64,000 nucleotides of DNA from Orychophragmus violaceus (lineage: Eukaryota > Streptophyta > Magnoliopsida > Brassicales > Brassicaceae): contig CM058237.1 in NCBI GenBank assembly GCA_030180135.1, forward strand, positions 38,585,126 through 38,649,125, written 5' to 3'. Positions 19,501-32,000 of the stretch are shown here, one piece after another; the stretch's first letter is position 1, and each line of letters opens with the position of its first letter. The notes below the pieces were generated by a model that did no database searches, was not told where the DNA came from, and saw only the letters and a program-made list of their open reading frames with translations. A program made the position numbers and the translations under genes.

Positions 19501-20766
19501 CATCATCCTTGGGAGAATCGCAACATTTGGTATCAGAGCAACACTCTAAGTCTGGTTTTATCATTCTAATGTTCTTTATCTTCTCATCTTTTCATCTTCT
19601 TCATTCATCTACTATCTTTTCATCTCCTATTTCTTGTTTTTTTATATTCACATTTTTGGGATAGCATGATTTGAGGGCAAATCAATTTTTTAAGGAGAGG
19701 GGGATGATGTGATCATGGAAAGCAAAAGGGTTTTATTTTATTTATGCACAATTACAATCAAACCCGAAAGAATATGTGTTTATTGTTCGAAGCTTATCTG
19801 GTCAACCATGAGGATTCAACGCATGAAACTTCTTGCAGAATATGCTCAGCTCAATTACAGAACATATCAAAGAAGAATTAGATCAAAACGAGTTTAGATG
19901 AAGGAGTTATTCAATTTACAACTTTGGTGTTTTTCAGTTTACGCGATTCAGAACGGTTCAACTTCAATGAAGAATTCCGACCAGACGAGGAGGAACCAAG
20001 CTGCAACACGACTTGTCCTATAATCTTCATCCATCAGCGAAGCCCAGAAAGTTGGATTCAGCCAAAACCAATCAAGGAATATTCATTTTCGTCCATAGCA
20101 AAGACTGCATTTAATTCTGCATATTTCTCTCTCTTACATGCACTTTAGAGTTTAAATTTTGTTTTCCAAGATACTCTGCATGTTAAGCTATATTAATGAA
20201 CAAAATCTGATGTATTTTATCTATTTATAGAGCCCCAATGTCATGAATTAAAGATATACCTTTGATTTTTATTTTATGAAACTTTGAGAGTTATTCTCAC
20301 TTTTCTTTTCAATGGTGTGTAATATCCATTGAAGTGATCATTGTGTGTAATATCCATTGATCAACTCGATCCGTCTTGGTGCGTCATATCCAAGGGATCA
20401 ACCGGTATATTAGGAGTCTTCCGTAGCTACTGTGCGACCATTAAATCCATGGTGAATCAAGTGACTTTTCGCAACTTTTGTGTGACCAATTCATCCACCA
20501 CCTTGTTTCTTTGAGTTTCATCACTTGTAGAACTCAAGGATTATCCCTTTACCAACATATAGTACATCATCCTTGGGAGAATCACATCATTTGGTATCAA
20601 AGCAACACTCTAGGCCTGATTTTGTCATTCTAACGTTCTTCATTTTCTCATCTTTTCATCTTCTTCATTCATCTTCTACCTTTTCATCTTCTATTTCTAA
20701 TTTTTTTTATTTACATTTTTGGGATAGTTGATTTGAGAGCAAATCAATTTTTTAAGGAGAGGGGGA
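16510..20766 (+). repeat. Array block 1: four units alternating between two variants
   Basis: Units at 16510 and 18640 are variant A (CTATCATAGAAGCCTAG and CCCTTTCATGCAC in the LTR); units at 17576 and 19705 are variant B (CATCAGCGAAGCCCAG and CTCTTACATGCAC). PBS quality alternates as well: the internal parts after the two B LTRs starting at 17576 and 19705 differ from those after the A LTRs. The pattern suggests a dimeric period of ~2.13 kb at this edge. Confidence 0.7.
19705..20589 (+). repeat. Reference LTR with intact terminal inverted repeats
   Basis: 885 bp, starting TGATGTGATC and ending ATCACATCA; the outer nine bases are a perfect inverted repeat with TG...CA ends. A PPT lies directly before it and a PBS two bases after it, which fixes both LTR ends independently of repeat alignment. 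Confidence 0.88.
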
Positions 20767-23700
20767 TGATAGGATCATGGAAAGCAAAAGGGTTTTATTT
20801 TATTTATGCACAACTCCAATCAAACCCGAAAGGATATGTGTTCATTGTTCGAAGCTTATCTTGTCAACCATGAGGATTCAACGCATGAAACCTCTTGGAG
20901 AATATGCTCAGCTCAATTACAGAACATCTCCAAGAAGAATTAGATCAAAACAAGTTTAGATGAAGGAGTTATTCAATTTACAACTTTGGTGTTTTTCAGT
21001 TTACGCGATTCAGAACGGTTCAACTTCAATGAAGAATTCCGACCAGACGAGGAGGAACCAAGCTGCAACACGACTTGTCCTATAATCTTCATCCATCAGA
21101 GAAGCCCAGAAAGTTGGATTCAGCCAAAACCTATCAAGGAATATTCATTTTCGTCCATAGCAAAGACTGCATTTAATTCTGCATATATCTCTCTCTTACA
21201 TGCACTTTAGAGTTTAAATTTTGTTTTCCAAGACACTCTGCATGTTAAGCTATGTTAATGAACGAAATCTGATGTATTTTATCTATTTATAGAGCCCCAA
21301 TGTCATGAATTAAAGATATACCTTTGATTTTATTTTATGAAACTTTGAGAGTTATTCTCACTTTTCTTTCCAATGGTGTTTTACTATCCACTGAAGTGAT
21401 CATGGTGTGTAATATCCATTGATCAACTCGATCCGTCTTGGTGCGTCATATTCAAGGGATCAATTGTTATATTAGGAGTCTTCCGTAGCTACTGTGCGAC
21501 CATTAAATCCATGGTGAATCAAGAGACTTTTCGCAACTTTTGTATGACCAATTCATCCACCGCCTTGTTTCTTTGAGTTCCATCACTTGTAGAAGTCAAG
21601 GATTATCCCTCTACCAACATAGAGTACATCATCCTTGGGAGAATCGCAACATTTCGTATCAGAACAACACTCTAAGTCTGGATTTATCATTCTAATGTTC
21701 TTCATCTTCTCATCTTTTCATCTTCTTCATTCATCTTCTATCTTTTCATCTTCTATTTCTTGTTTTTTTTTATATTTACATTTTTGGGATAGCATGATTT
21801 GAGGGCAAATCAATTTTTTAAGGAGAGGGGGATGATGTGATCATGGAAAGCAAAAGGGTTTTATTTTATTTATGCACAATTAAAATCAAACCCGAAAGGA
21901 TATGTGTTCATTGTTCGAAGCTTATCTGGTCAACCATGAGGATTCAACGCATGAAACCTCTTGCAGAATATGCTCAGCTCAATTACAGAACATCTCCAAG
22001 AAGAATTAGATCAAAACGAGTTTAGATGAAGGAGTTATTCAATTTACAACTTTGGTGTTTTTTCAGTTTACGCGATTCAGAACGGTTCAACTTCAATGAA
22101 GAATTCCGACCAGACGAGGAGGAACCAAGCTGCAACACGACTTGTCCTACAATCTTCATCTATCATAGAAGCCTAGAAAGTTGGATTCAGCCAAAACCTA
22201 TCAAGGAATATTCATTTTCGTCCATAGCAAAGACTGCATTTAATTCTGCATATTTCTCTCCCTTTCATGCACTTTAGAGTTTGAATTTTGTTTTCCAAGA
22301 TACTATGCATGTTAAGCTATGTTAATGAACGAAATCTGATGTATTTTATCTATTTATAGAGCCCCAATGTCATGAATTAAAGATATACCTTTGATTTTTA
22401 TTTTATGAAACTTTGAGAGTTATTCTCACTTTTCTTTTCAATGGTGTGTAATATCCATTGAAGTGATCATTGTGTGTAATATCCATTGATCAACTCGATC
22501 CGTCTTGGTGCTTCATATCCAAGGGATCAACTGGTATATTAGGAGTCTTACGTAGCTACTGTGCGACCATTAAATCCAAGGTGAATCAAGAGACTTTTCG
22601 CAACTTTTGTGGGATCAATTCATCCACCGCCTTGTTTATTTGAGTTTCATCACTTGTAGAAGTCAAGGATTATCCCTTTACAAACATAGAGTACATCATC
22701 CTTGGGAGAATCGCAAGATTTGGTATCAGAGCAACACTCTAAGTCTTGTTTTATCATTCTAATGTTCTTCATCTTCTCATCTTTTCGTCTTCTTCATTCA
22801 TCTACTATCTTTTCATCTTCTATTTCTTGTTTTTTTATATTCACATTTTTGGGATACCATGATTTGAGGGAAAATCAATTTTTTAAGGAGAGGGGGATGA
22901 TATGATCATGGAAAGCAAAAGGGTTTTATTTTATTTATGCACAACTCCAATCAAACCCGAAAGGATATGTGTTCATTGTTCGAAGCTTATCTTGTCAACC
23001 ATGAGGATTCAACGCATGAAACCTCTTGGAGAATATGCTCAGCTCAATTACAGAACATCTCCAAGAAGAATTAGATCAAAACAAGTTTAGATGAAGGAGT
23101 TATTCAATTTACAACTTTGGTGTTTTTCAGTTTACGCGATTCAGAACGGTTCAACTTCAATGAAGAATTCCGACCAGACGAGGAGGAACCAAGCTGCAAC
23201 ACGACTTGTCCTATAATCTTCATCCATCAGAGAAGCCCAGAAAGTTGGATTCAGCCAAAACCTATCAAGGAATATTCATTTTCGTCCATAGCAAAGACTG
23301 CATTTAATTCTGCATATATCTCTCTCTTACATGCACTTTAGAGTTTAAATTTTGTTTTCCAAGACACTCTGCATGTTAAGCTATGTTAATGAACGAAATC
23401 TGATGTATTTTATCTATTTATAGAGCCCCAATGTCATGAATTAAAGATATACCTTTGATTTTTATTTTATGAAACTTTGAGAGTTATTCTCACTTTTCTT
23501 TTCAATGGTGTGTAATATCCATTGAAGTGATCATTGTGTGTAATATCCATTGATCAACTTGATCCGTCTTGGTGCGTCATATCCAAGGGATCAACCGGTA
23601 TATTAGGAGTCTTCCGTAGCTACTGTGCGACCATTAAATCCATGGTGAATCAAGAGACTTTTCGCAACTTTTGTGTGACCAATTCATCCACCGCCTTGTT

Positions 23701-25542
23701 TCTTTGAGTTTCATCACTTGTAGAACTCAAGGATTATCCCTTTACCAACATATAGTACATCATCCTTGGGAGAATCACATCATTTGGTATCAAAGCAACA
23801 CTCTAGGCCTGATTTTGTCATTCTAACGTTCTTCATTTTCTCATCTTTTCATCTTCTTCATTCATCTTCTACCTTTTCATCTTCTATTTCTGGTTTTTTT
23901 TATTTACATTTTTGGGATAGTTGATTTGAGAGCAAATCAATTTTTTAAGGAGAGGGGGATGATATGATCATGGAAAGCAAAAGGGTTTTATTTTATTTAT
24001 GCACAACTCCAATCAAACCCGAAAGGATATGTGTTCATTGTTCGAAGCTTATCTTGTCAACCATGAGGATTCAACGCATGAAACCTCTTGGAGAATATGC
24101 TCAGCTCAATTACAGAACATCTCCAAGAAGAATTAGATCAAAACAAGTTTAGATGAAGGAGTTATTCAATTTACAACTTTGGTGTTTTTCAGTTTACGCG
24201 ATTCAGAACGGTTCAACTTCAATGAAGAATTCCGACCAGACGAGGAGGAACCAAGCTGCAACACGACTTGTCCTATAATCTTCATCCATCAGAGAAGCCC
24301 AGAAAGTTGGATTCAGCCAAAACCTATCAAGGAATATTCATTTTCGTCCATAGCAAAGACTGCATTTAATTCTGCATATATCTCTCTCTTACATGCACTT
24401 TAGAGTTTAAATTTTGTTTTCCAAGACACTCTGCATGTTAAGCTATGTTAATGAACGAAATCTGATGTATTTTATCTATTTATAGAGCCCCAATGTCATG
24501 AATTAAAGATATACCTTTGATTTTTATTTTATGAAACTTTGAGAGTTATTCTCACTTTTCTTTTCAATGGTGTGTAATATCCATTGAAGTGATCATTGTG
24601 TGTAATATCCATTGATCAACTCGATCCGTCTTGGTGCGTCATATCCAAGGGATCAACCGGTATATTAGGAGTCTTCCGTAGCTACTGTGCGACCATTAAA
24701 TCCATGGTGAATCAAGAGACTTTTCGCAACTTTTGTATGACCAATTCATCCACCGCCTTGTTTCTTTGAGTTTCATCACTTGTAGAAGTCAAGGATTATC
24801 CCTCTACCAACATAGAGTACATCATCCTTGGGAGAATCGCAACATTTCGTATCAGAACAACACTCTAAGTCTGGATTTATCATTCTAATGTTCTTCATCT
24901 TCTCATCTTTTCATCTTCTTCATTCATCTTCTATCTTTTCATCTTCTATTTCTTGTTTTTTTTATATTTACATTTTTGGGATAGCATGATTTGAGGGCAA
25001 ATCAATTTTTTAAGGAGAGGGGGATGATGTGATCATGGAAAGCAAAAGGGTTTTATTTTATTTATGCACAATTACAATCAAACCCGAAAGAATATGTGTT
25101 TATTGTTCGAAGCTTATCTGGTCAACCATGAGGATTCAACGCATGAAACCTCTTGAAGAATATGCTCAGCTCAATTACAGAACATCTCCAAGAAGAATTA
25201 GATCAAAACGAGTTTAGATGAAGGAGTTATTCAATTTACAACTTTGGTGTTTTTTCAGTTTACGCGATTCAGAACGGTTCAACTTCAATGAAGAATTCCG
25301 ACCAGACGAGGAGGAACCAAGCTGCAACACGACTTGTCCTATAATCTTCATCCATCATAGAAGCCTAGAAAGTTGGATTCAGCCAAAACCTATCAAGGAA
25401 TATTCATTTTCGTCCATAGCAAAGACTGCATTTAATTCTGCATATTTCTCTCCCTTTCATGCACTTTAGAGTTTGAATTTTGTTTTCCAAGATACTATGC
25501 ATGTTAAGCTATGTTAATGAACGAAATCTGATGTATTTTATC

Positions 25543-25552
25543 TATTTATAGA
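25543..25552 (+). promoter_or_regulatory. Candidate TATA box in the array LTR
   Basis: TATTTATAGA about 520 bases into the LTR, followed by GAGCCCCAATG. It is kept in nearly all units (TCTTTATAGA at 32993 and 35118). If real, U3 is about 540 bp and R plus U5 about 340 bp. Confidence 0.4.
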
Positions 25553-25634
25553 GCCCCAATGTCATGAATTAAAGATATACCTTTGATTTTTATTTTATGA
25601 AACTTTGAGAGTTATTCTCACTTTTCTTTTCAAT

Positions 25635-25724
25635 GGTGTGTAATATCCATTGAAGTGATCATTGTGTGTAATATCCATTGATCAACTCGATCCGTCTTGG
25701 TGCGTCATATCCAAGGGATCAACT
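25635..25724 (+). repeat. Three short direct subrepeats in the LTR
   Basis: GGTGTGTAATATCCATTGA, TTGTGTGTAATATCCATTGA and TTGGTGCGTCATATCCAAGG follow each other at about 28 and 36 bases, each running into GATCA. They recur in every full unit, downstream of the candidate TATA box. Confidence 0.65.
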
Positions 25725-25912
25725 GGTATATTAGGAGTCTTCCGTAGCTACTGTGCGACCATTAAATCCAAGGTGAATCAAGAGACTTTTCGCAACTTTT
25801 GTGGGATCAATTCATCCACCGCCTTGTTTCTTTGAGTTTCATCACTTGTAGAAGTCAAGGATTATCCCTTTACAAACATAGAGTACATCATCCTTGGGAG
25901 AATCGCAACATT

Positions 25913-25924
25913 TGGTATCAGAGC
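25913..25924 (+). other. Primer-binding site of the type unit
   Basis: TGGTATCAGAGC, complementary to the 3' end of plant initiator tRNA-Met over 12 bases, two bases after the LTR end. About half of the units keep this form. Confidence 0.88.
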
Positions 25925-25957
25925 AACACTCTAAGTCTGGTTTTATCATTCTAATGT

Positions 25958-26035
25958 TCTTCATCTTCTCATCTTTTCATCTTCTTCATTCATCTACTAT
26001 CTTTTCATCTTCTATTTCTTGTTTTTTTTATATTC
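25958..26035 (+). repeat. TCTTCAT-type pyrimidine-rich stretch
   Basis: Degenerate repeats of CATCTT and TTCATC followed by a T-run. Lengths of the T-run and loss of one CATCTTCTTCATT segment account for most unit-length variation. Confidence 0.7.
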
Positions 26036-26053
26036 ACATTTTTGGGATAGCAT

Positions 26054-26069
26054 GATTTGAGGGCAAATC
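26054..26069 (+). other. Hairpin just upstream of the PPT
   Basis: GATTTG-AGGG-CAAATC, a perfect 6-bp stem with a four-base loop. It is absent from five units where a ~20-base deletion joins GATTT to AAGGAG. Confidence 0.55.
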
Positions 26070-26077
26070 AATTTTTT

Positions 26078-26090
26078 AAGGAGAGGGGGA
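26078..26090 (+). other. Polypurine tract of the type unit
   Basis: AAGGAGAGGGGGA directly before the next LTR start TGATGTGATC. It is nearly invariant across the array; units starting at 45205 and 56217 have TTGGAGAGGGGGA. Confidence 0.88.
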
Positions 26091-29000
26091 TGATGTGATC
26101 ATGGAAAGCAAAAGGGTTTTATTTTATTTATGCACAATTACAATCAAACCCGAAAGGATATGTGTTCATTGTTCGAAGCTTATCTGGTCAACCATGAGGA
26201 TTCAACGCATGAAACCTCTTGGAGAATATGCTCAGCTCAATTACAGAACATCTCCAAGAAGAATTAGATCAAAACAAGTTTAGATGAAGGAGTTATTCAA
26301 TTTACAACTTTGGTGTTTTTCAGTTTACGCGATTCAGAACGGTTCAACTTCAATGAAGAATTCCGACCAGACGAGGAGGAACCAAGCTGCAACACGACTT
26401 GTCCTATAATCTTCATCCATCAGAGAAGCCCAGAAAGTTGGATTCAACCAAAACCTATCAAGGAATATTCATTTTCGTCCATAGCAAAGACTGCATTTAA
26501 TTCTGCATATTTCTCTCTCTTACATGCACTTTAGAGTTTAAATTTTGTTTTCCAAGATACTCTGCATGTTAAGCTATGTTAATGAACGAAATCTGATGTA
26601 TTTTATCTATTTATAGAGCCCCAATGTCATGAATTAAAGATATACCTTTGATTTTTATTTTATGAAACTTTGAGAGTTATTCTCACTTTTCTTTTCAATG
26701 GTGTGTAATATCCATTGAAGTGATCATTGTGTGTAATATCCATTGATCAACTCGATCCGTCTTGGTGCGTCATATCCAAGGGATCAACCGGTATATTAGG
26801 AGCCTTCCGTAGCTACTGTGCGACCATTAAATCCAAGGTGAATCAAGAGACTTTTCGCAACTTTTGTGTGATCAATTCATCCACCGCCTTGTTTCTTTGA
26901 GTTTCATCACTTGTAGAAGTCAAGGATTATCCCTTTACCAACATATAGTACATCATCCTTGGGAGAATCGCAACATTTGGTATCAGAGCAACACTCTAAG
27001 TCTGGTTTTATCATTCTAATGTTCTTCATCTTCTCATCTTTTCATCTTCTTCATTCATCTTCTATCTTTTCATCTTCTATTTCTTGTTTTTTTATATTTA
27101 CATTTTTGGGATAGCATGATTTGAGGGCAAATCAATTTTTTTAAGGAGAGGGGGATGATGTGATCATGGAAAGCAAAAGGGTTTTATTTTATTTATGCAC
27201 AATTACAATCAAACCCGAAAGGATATGTGTTCATTGTTCGAAGCTTATCTGGTCAACCATGAGGATTCAACGCATGAAACCTCTTGCAGAATATGCTCAG
27301 CTCAATTACAGAACATCTCCAAGAAGAATTAGATCAAAACGAGTTTAGATGAAGGAGTTATTCAATTTACAACTTTGGTGTTTTTCAGTTTACGCGATTC
27401 AGAACGGTTCAACTTCAATGAAGAATTCCGACCAGACGAGGAGGAACCAAGCTGCAACACGACTTGTCCTATAATCTTCATCCATCAGAGAAGCCCAGAA
27501 AGTTGGATTCAGCCAAAACCTATCAAGGAATATTCATTTTCGTCCATAGCAAAGACTGCATTTAATTCTGCATATTTCTCTCTCTTACATGCACTTTAGA
27601 GTTTAAATTTTGTTTTCCAAGATACTCTGCATGTTAAGCTATGTTAATGAACGAAATCTGATGTATTTTATCTATTTATAGAGCCCCAATGTCATGAATT
27701 AAAGATATACCTTTGATTTTTATTTTATGAAACTTTGAGAGTTATTCTCACTTTTCTTTTCAATGGTGTGTAATATCCATTGAAGTGATCATTGTGTGTA
27801 ATATCCATTGATCAACTCGATCCGTCTTGGTGCGTCATATCCAAGGGATCAACCGGTATATTAGGAGTCTTCCGTAGCTACTGTGCGACCATTAAATCCA
27901 AGGTGAATCAAGAGACTTTTCGCAACTTTTGTGTGACCAATTCATCCACCGCCTTGTTTCTTTGAGTTTCATCACTTGTAGAAGTCAAGGATTATCCCTT
28001 TACCAACATAGAGTACATCATCCTTGGGAGAATCGCAACATTTGGTATCAAAGCAACACTCTAAGTCTGGATTTTATCATTCTAATGTTCTTCATCTTCT
28101 CATCTTTTCATCTTCTATATTTTCATCTTCTATTTCTTGTTTTTTTTATATTTACATTTTTGGGATAGCATGATTTGAGGGCAAATCAATTTTTTAAGGA
28201 GAGGGGGATGATGTGATCATGGAAAGCAAAAGGGTTTTATTTTATTTATGCACAATTCCAATCAAACCCGAAAGGATATGTGTTCATTGTTCGAAGCTTA
28301 TCTGGTCAACCATGAGGATTCAACGCATGAAACCTCTTGGAGAATATGCTCAGCTCAATTACAGAACATCTCCAAGAAGAATTAGATCAAAACGAGTTTA
28401 GATGAAGGAGTTATTCAATTTACAACTTTGGTGTTTTTCAGTTTATGCGATTCAGAACGGTTCAACTTCAATGAAGAATTCCGACCAGACGAGGAGGAAC
28501 CAAGCTGCAACACGACTTGTCCTATAATCTTCATCCATCAGCGAAGCCCAGAAAGTTGGATTCAGCCAAAACCAATCAAGGAATATTCATTTTCGTCCAT
28601 AGCAAAGACTGCATTTAATTCTGCATATTTCTCTCTCTTACATGCACTTTAGAGTTTAAATTTTGTTTTCCAAGATACTCTGCATGTTAAGCTATGTTAA
28701 TGAACGAAATCTGATGTATTTTATCTATTTATAGAGCCCCAATGTCATGAATTAAAGATATACCTTTGATTTTTATTTTATGAAACTTTGAGAGTTATTC
28801 TCACTTTTCTTTTCAATGGTGTGTAATATCCATTGAAGTGATCATTGTGTGTAATATCCATTGATCAACTCGATCCGTCTTGGTGCGTCATATCCAAGGG
28901 ATCAACCGGTATATTAGGAGTCTTCCGTAGCTACTGTGCGACCATTAAATCCAAGGTGAATCAAGAGACTTTTCGCAACTTTTGTGGGATCAATTCATCC

Positions 29001-32000
29001 ACCGCCTTGTTTCTTTGAGTTTCATCACTTGTAGAAGTCAAGGATTATCCCTTTACAAACATAGAGTACATCATCCTTGGGAGAATCGCAACATTTGGTA
29101 TCAGAGCAACACTCTAAGTCTGGTTTTATCATTCTAATGTTCTTCATCTTCTCATCTTTTCATCTTCTTCATTCATCTACTATCTTTTCATCTTCTATTT
29201 CTTGTTTTTTTTATATTCACATTTTTGGGATAGCATGATTTGAGGGCAAATCAATTTTTTAAGGAGAGGGGGATGATGTGATCATGGAAAGCAAAAGGGT
29301 TTTATTTTATTTATGCACAATTCCAATCAAACCCGAAAGGATATGTGTTCATTGTTCGAAGCTTATCTGGTCAACCATGAGGATTCAACGCATGAAACCT
29401 CTTGGAGAATATGCTCAGCTCAATTACAGAACATCTCCAAGAAGAATTAGATCAAAACGAGTTTAGATGAAGGAGTTATTCAATTTACAACTTTGGTGTT
29501 TTTCAGTTTACGCGATTCAGAACGGTTCAACTTCAATGAAGAATTCCGACCAGACGAGGAGGAACCAAGCTGCAACACGACTTGTCCTATAATCTTCATC
29601 CATCAGAGAAGCCCAGAAAGTTGGATTCAGCCAAAACCTATCAAGGAATATTCATTTTCGTCCATAGCAAAGACTGCATTTAATTCTGCATATTTCTCTC
29701 TCTTACATGCACTTTAGAGTTTAAATTTTGTTTTCCAAGATACTCTGCATGTTAAGCTATGTTAATGAACGAAATCTGATGTATTTTATCTATTTATAGA
29801 GCCCCAATGTCATGAATTAAAGATATACCTTTGATTTTTATTTTATGAAACTTTGAGAGTTATTCTCACTTTTCTTTTCAATGGTGTGTAATATCCATTG
29901 AAGTGATCATTGTGTGTAATATCCATTGATCAACTCGATCCGTCTTGGTGCGTCATATCCAAGGGATCAACCGGTATATTAGGAGTCTTCCGTAGCTACT
30001 GTGCGACCATTAAATCCATGGTGAATCAAGAGACTTTTCGCAACTTTTGTGTGACCAATTCATCCACCGCCTTGTTTCTTTGAGTTTCATCACTTGTAGA
30101 AGTCAAGGATTATCCCTTTACCAACATAGAGTACATCATCCTTGGGAGAATCACAACATTTGGTATCAGAGCAACACTCTAAGTCTGATTTTATCATTCT
30201 AATGTTCTTCATCTTCTCATCTTTTCATCTTCTTCATTCATCTTCTATCTTTTCATCTTCTATTTCTTGTTTTTTTATATTTACATTTTTGGGATAGCAT
30301 GATTTGAGGGCAAATCAATTTTTTAAGGAGAGGGGGATGATGTGATCATGGAAAGCAAAAGGGTTTTATTTTATTTATGCACAATTCCAATCAAACCCGA
30401 AAGGATATGTGTTCATTGTTCGAAGCTTATCTTGTCAACCATGAGGATTCAACGCATGAAACCTCTGGGAGAATATGCTCAGCTCAATTACAGAACATCT
30501 CCAAGAAGAATTAGATCAAAACAAGTTTAGATGAAGGAGTTATTCAATTTACAACTTTGGTGTTTTTCAGTTTACGCGATTCAGAACGGTTCAACTTCAA
30601 TGAAGAATTCCGACCAGACGAGGAGGAACCAAGCTGCAACACGACTTGTCCTATAATCTTCATCCATCAGAGAAGCCCAGAAAGTTGGATTCAGCCAAAA
30701 CCTATCAAGGAATATTCATTTTCGTCCATAGCAAAGACTGCATTTAATTCTGCATATTTCTCTCTCTTACATGCACTTTAGAGTTTAAATTTTGTTTTCC
30801 AAGATACTCTGCATGTTAAGCTATGTTAATGAACGAAATCTGATGTATTTTATCTATTTATAGAGCCCCAATGTCATGAATTAAAGATATACCTTTGATT
30901 TTTATTTTATGAAACTTTGAGAGTTATTCTCACTTTTCTTTTCAATGGTGTGTAATATCCATTGAAGTGATCATTGTGTGTAATATCCATTGATCAACTC
31001 GATCCGTCTTGGTGCGTCATATCCAAGGGATCAACCGGTATATTAGGAGTCTTCCGTAGCTACTGTGCGACCATTAAATCCAAGGTGAATCAAGAGACTT
31101 TTCGCAACTTTTGTGTGACCAATTCATCCACCGCCTTGTTTCTTTGAGTTTCATCACTTGTAGAAGTCAAGGATTATCCCTTTACCAACATAGAGTACAT
31201 CATCCTTGGGAGAATCGCAACATTTGGTATCAGAACAACACTCTAAGTCTGGATTTATCATTCTAATGTTCTTCATCTTCTCATCTTTTCATCTTCTTCA
31301 TTCATCTTCTATCTTTTCATCTTCTATTTCTTGTTTTTTTTTTTATATTTGCATTTTTGGGATAGCCTGATTTGAGGGCAAATCAATTTTTTAAGGAGAG
31401 GGGGATGATGTGATCATGGAAAGCAAAAGGGTTTTATTTTATTTATGCACAATTACAATCAAACCCGAAAGGATATGTGTTCATTGTTCGAAGCTTATCT
31501 GGTCAACCATGAGGATTCAACGCATGAAACCTCTTGAAGAATATGCTCAGCTCAATTACAGAACATCTCCAAGAAGAATTAGATCAAAACGAGTTTAGAT
31601 GAAGGAGTTATTCAATTTACAACTTTGGTGTTTTTTCAGTTTACGCGATTCAGAACGATTCAACTTCAATGAAGAATTCCGACCAGACGAGGAGGAACCA
31701 AGCTGCAACACGACTTGTCCTATAATCTTCATCCATCAGAGAAGCCCAGAAAGTTGGATTCAGCCAAAACCTATCAAGGAATATTCATTTTCGTCCATAG
31801 CAAAGACTGCATTTAATTCTGCATATTTCTCTCTCTTACATGCACTTTAGAGTTTAAATTTTGTTTTCCAAGATACTCTGCATGTTAAGCTATGTTAATG
31901 AACGAAATCTGATGTATTTTATCTATTTATAGAGCCCCAATGTCATGAATTAAAGATATACCTTTGATTTTTATTTTATGAAACTTTGAGAGTTATTCTC

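Larger units (their letters stand above)
25025..26090 (+). mobile_element. Type unit of the array: LTR plus TRIM-like internal region
   Basis: LTR 25025-25910, spacer TT, PBS, pyrimidine-rich stretch, hairpin, PPT ending at 26090. The internal part is 180 bp, far too short for any coding domain. TRIM elements have this architecture, but their LTRs are usually much shorter than the ~885 bp seen here. Movement would have needed proteins from an autonomous partner; none is visible, and I cannot assign the copia or gypsy superfamily. Confidence 0.8.

Noticed and set aside
21837..22277. Repeated 62-codon and 74/83-codon frames in nearly every array unit, with only a TAG between the 62- and 83-codon frames
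   Set aside because: They lie in the proposed U3 of the LTR. Differences between units are mostly amino-acid-changing (ITI/IPI/TPI, H/Y, A/G/E at single sites), T-run length switches the frame, and stops occur in several units (16510, 36725, 38853, 39918, 40983). Repetition reflects array homogenisation, not protein constraint. The usual start of the first frame is GTG.
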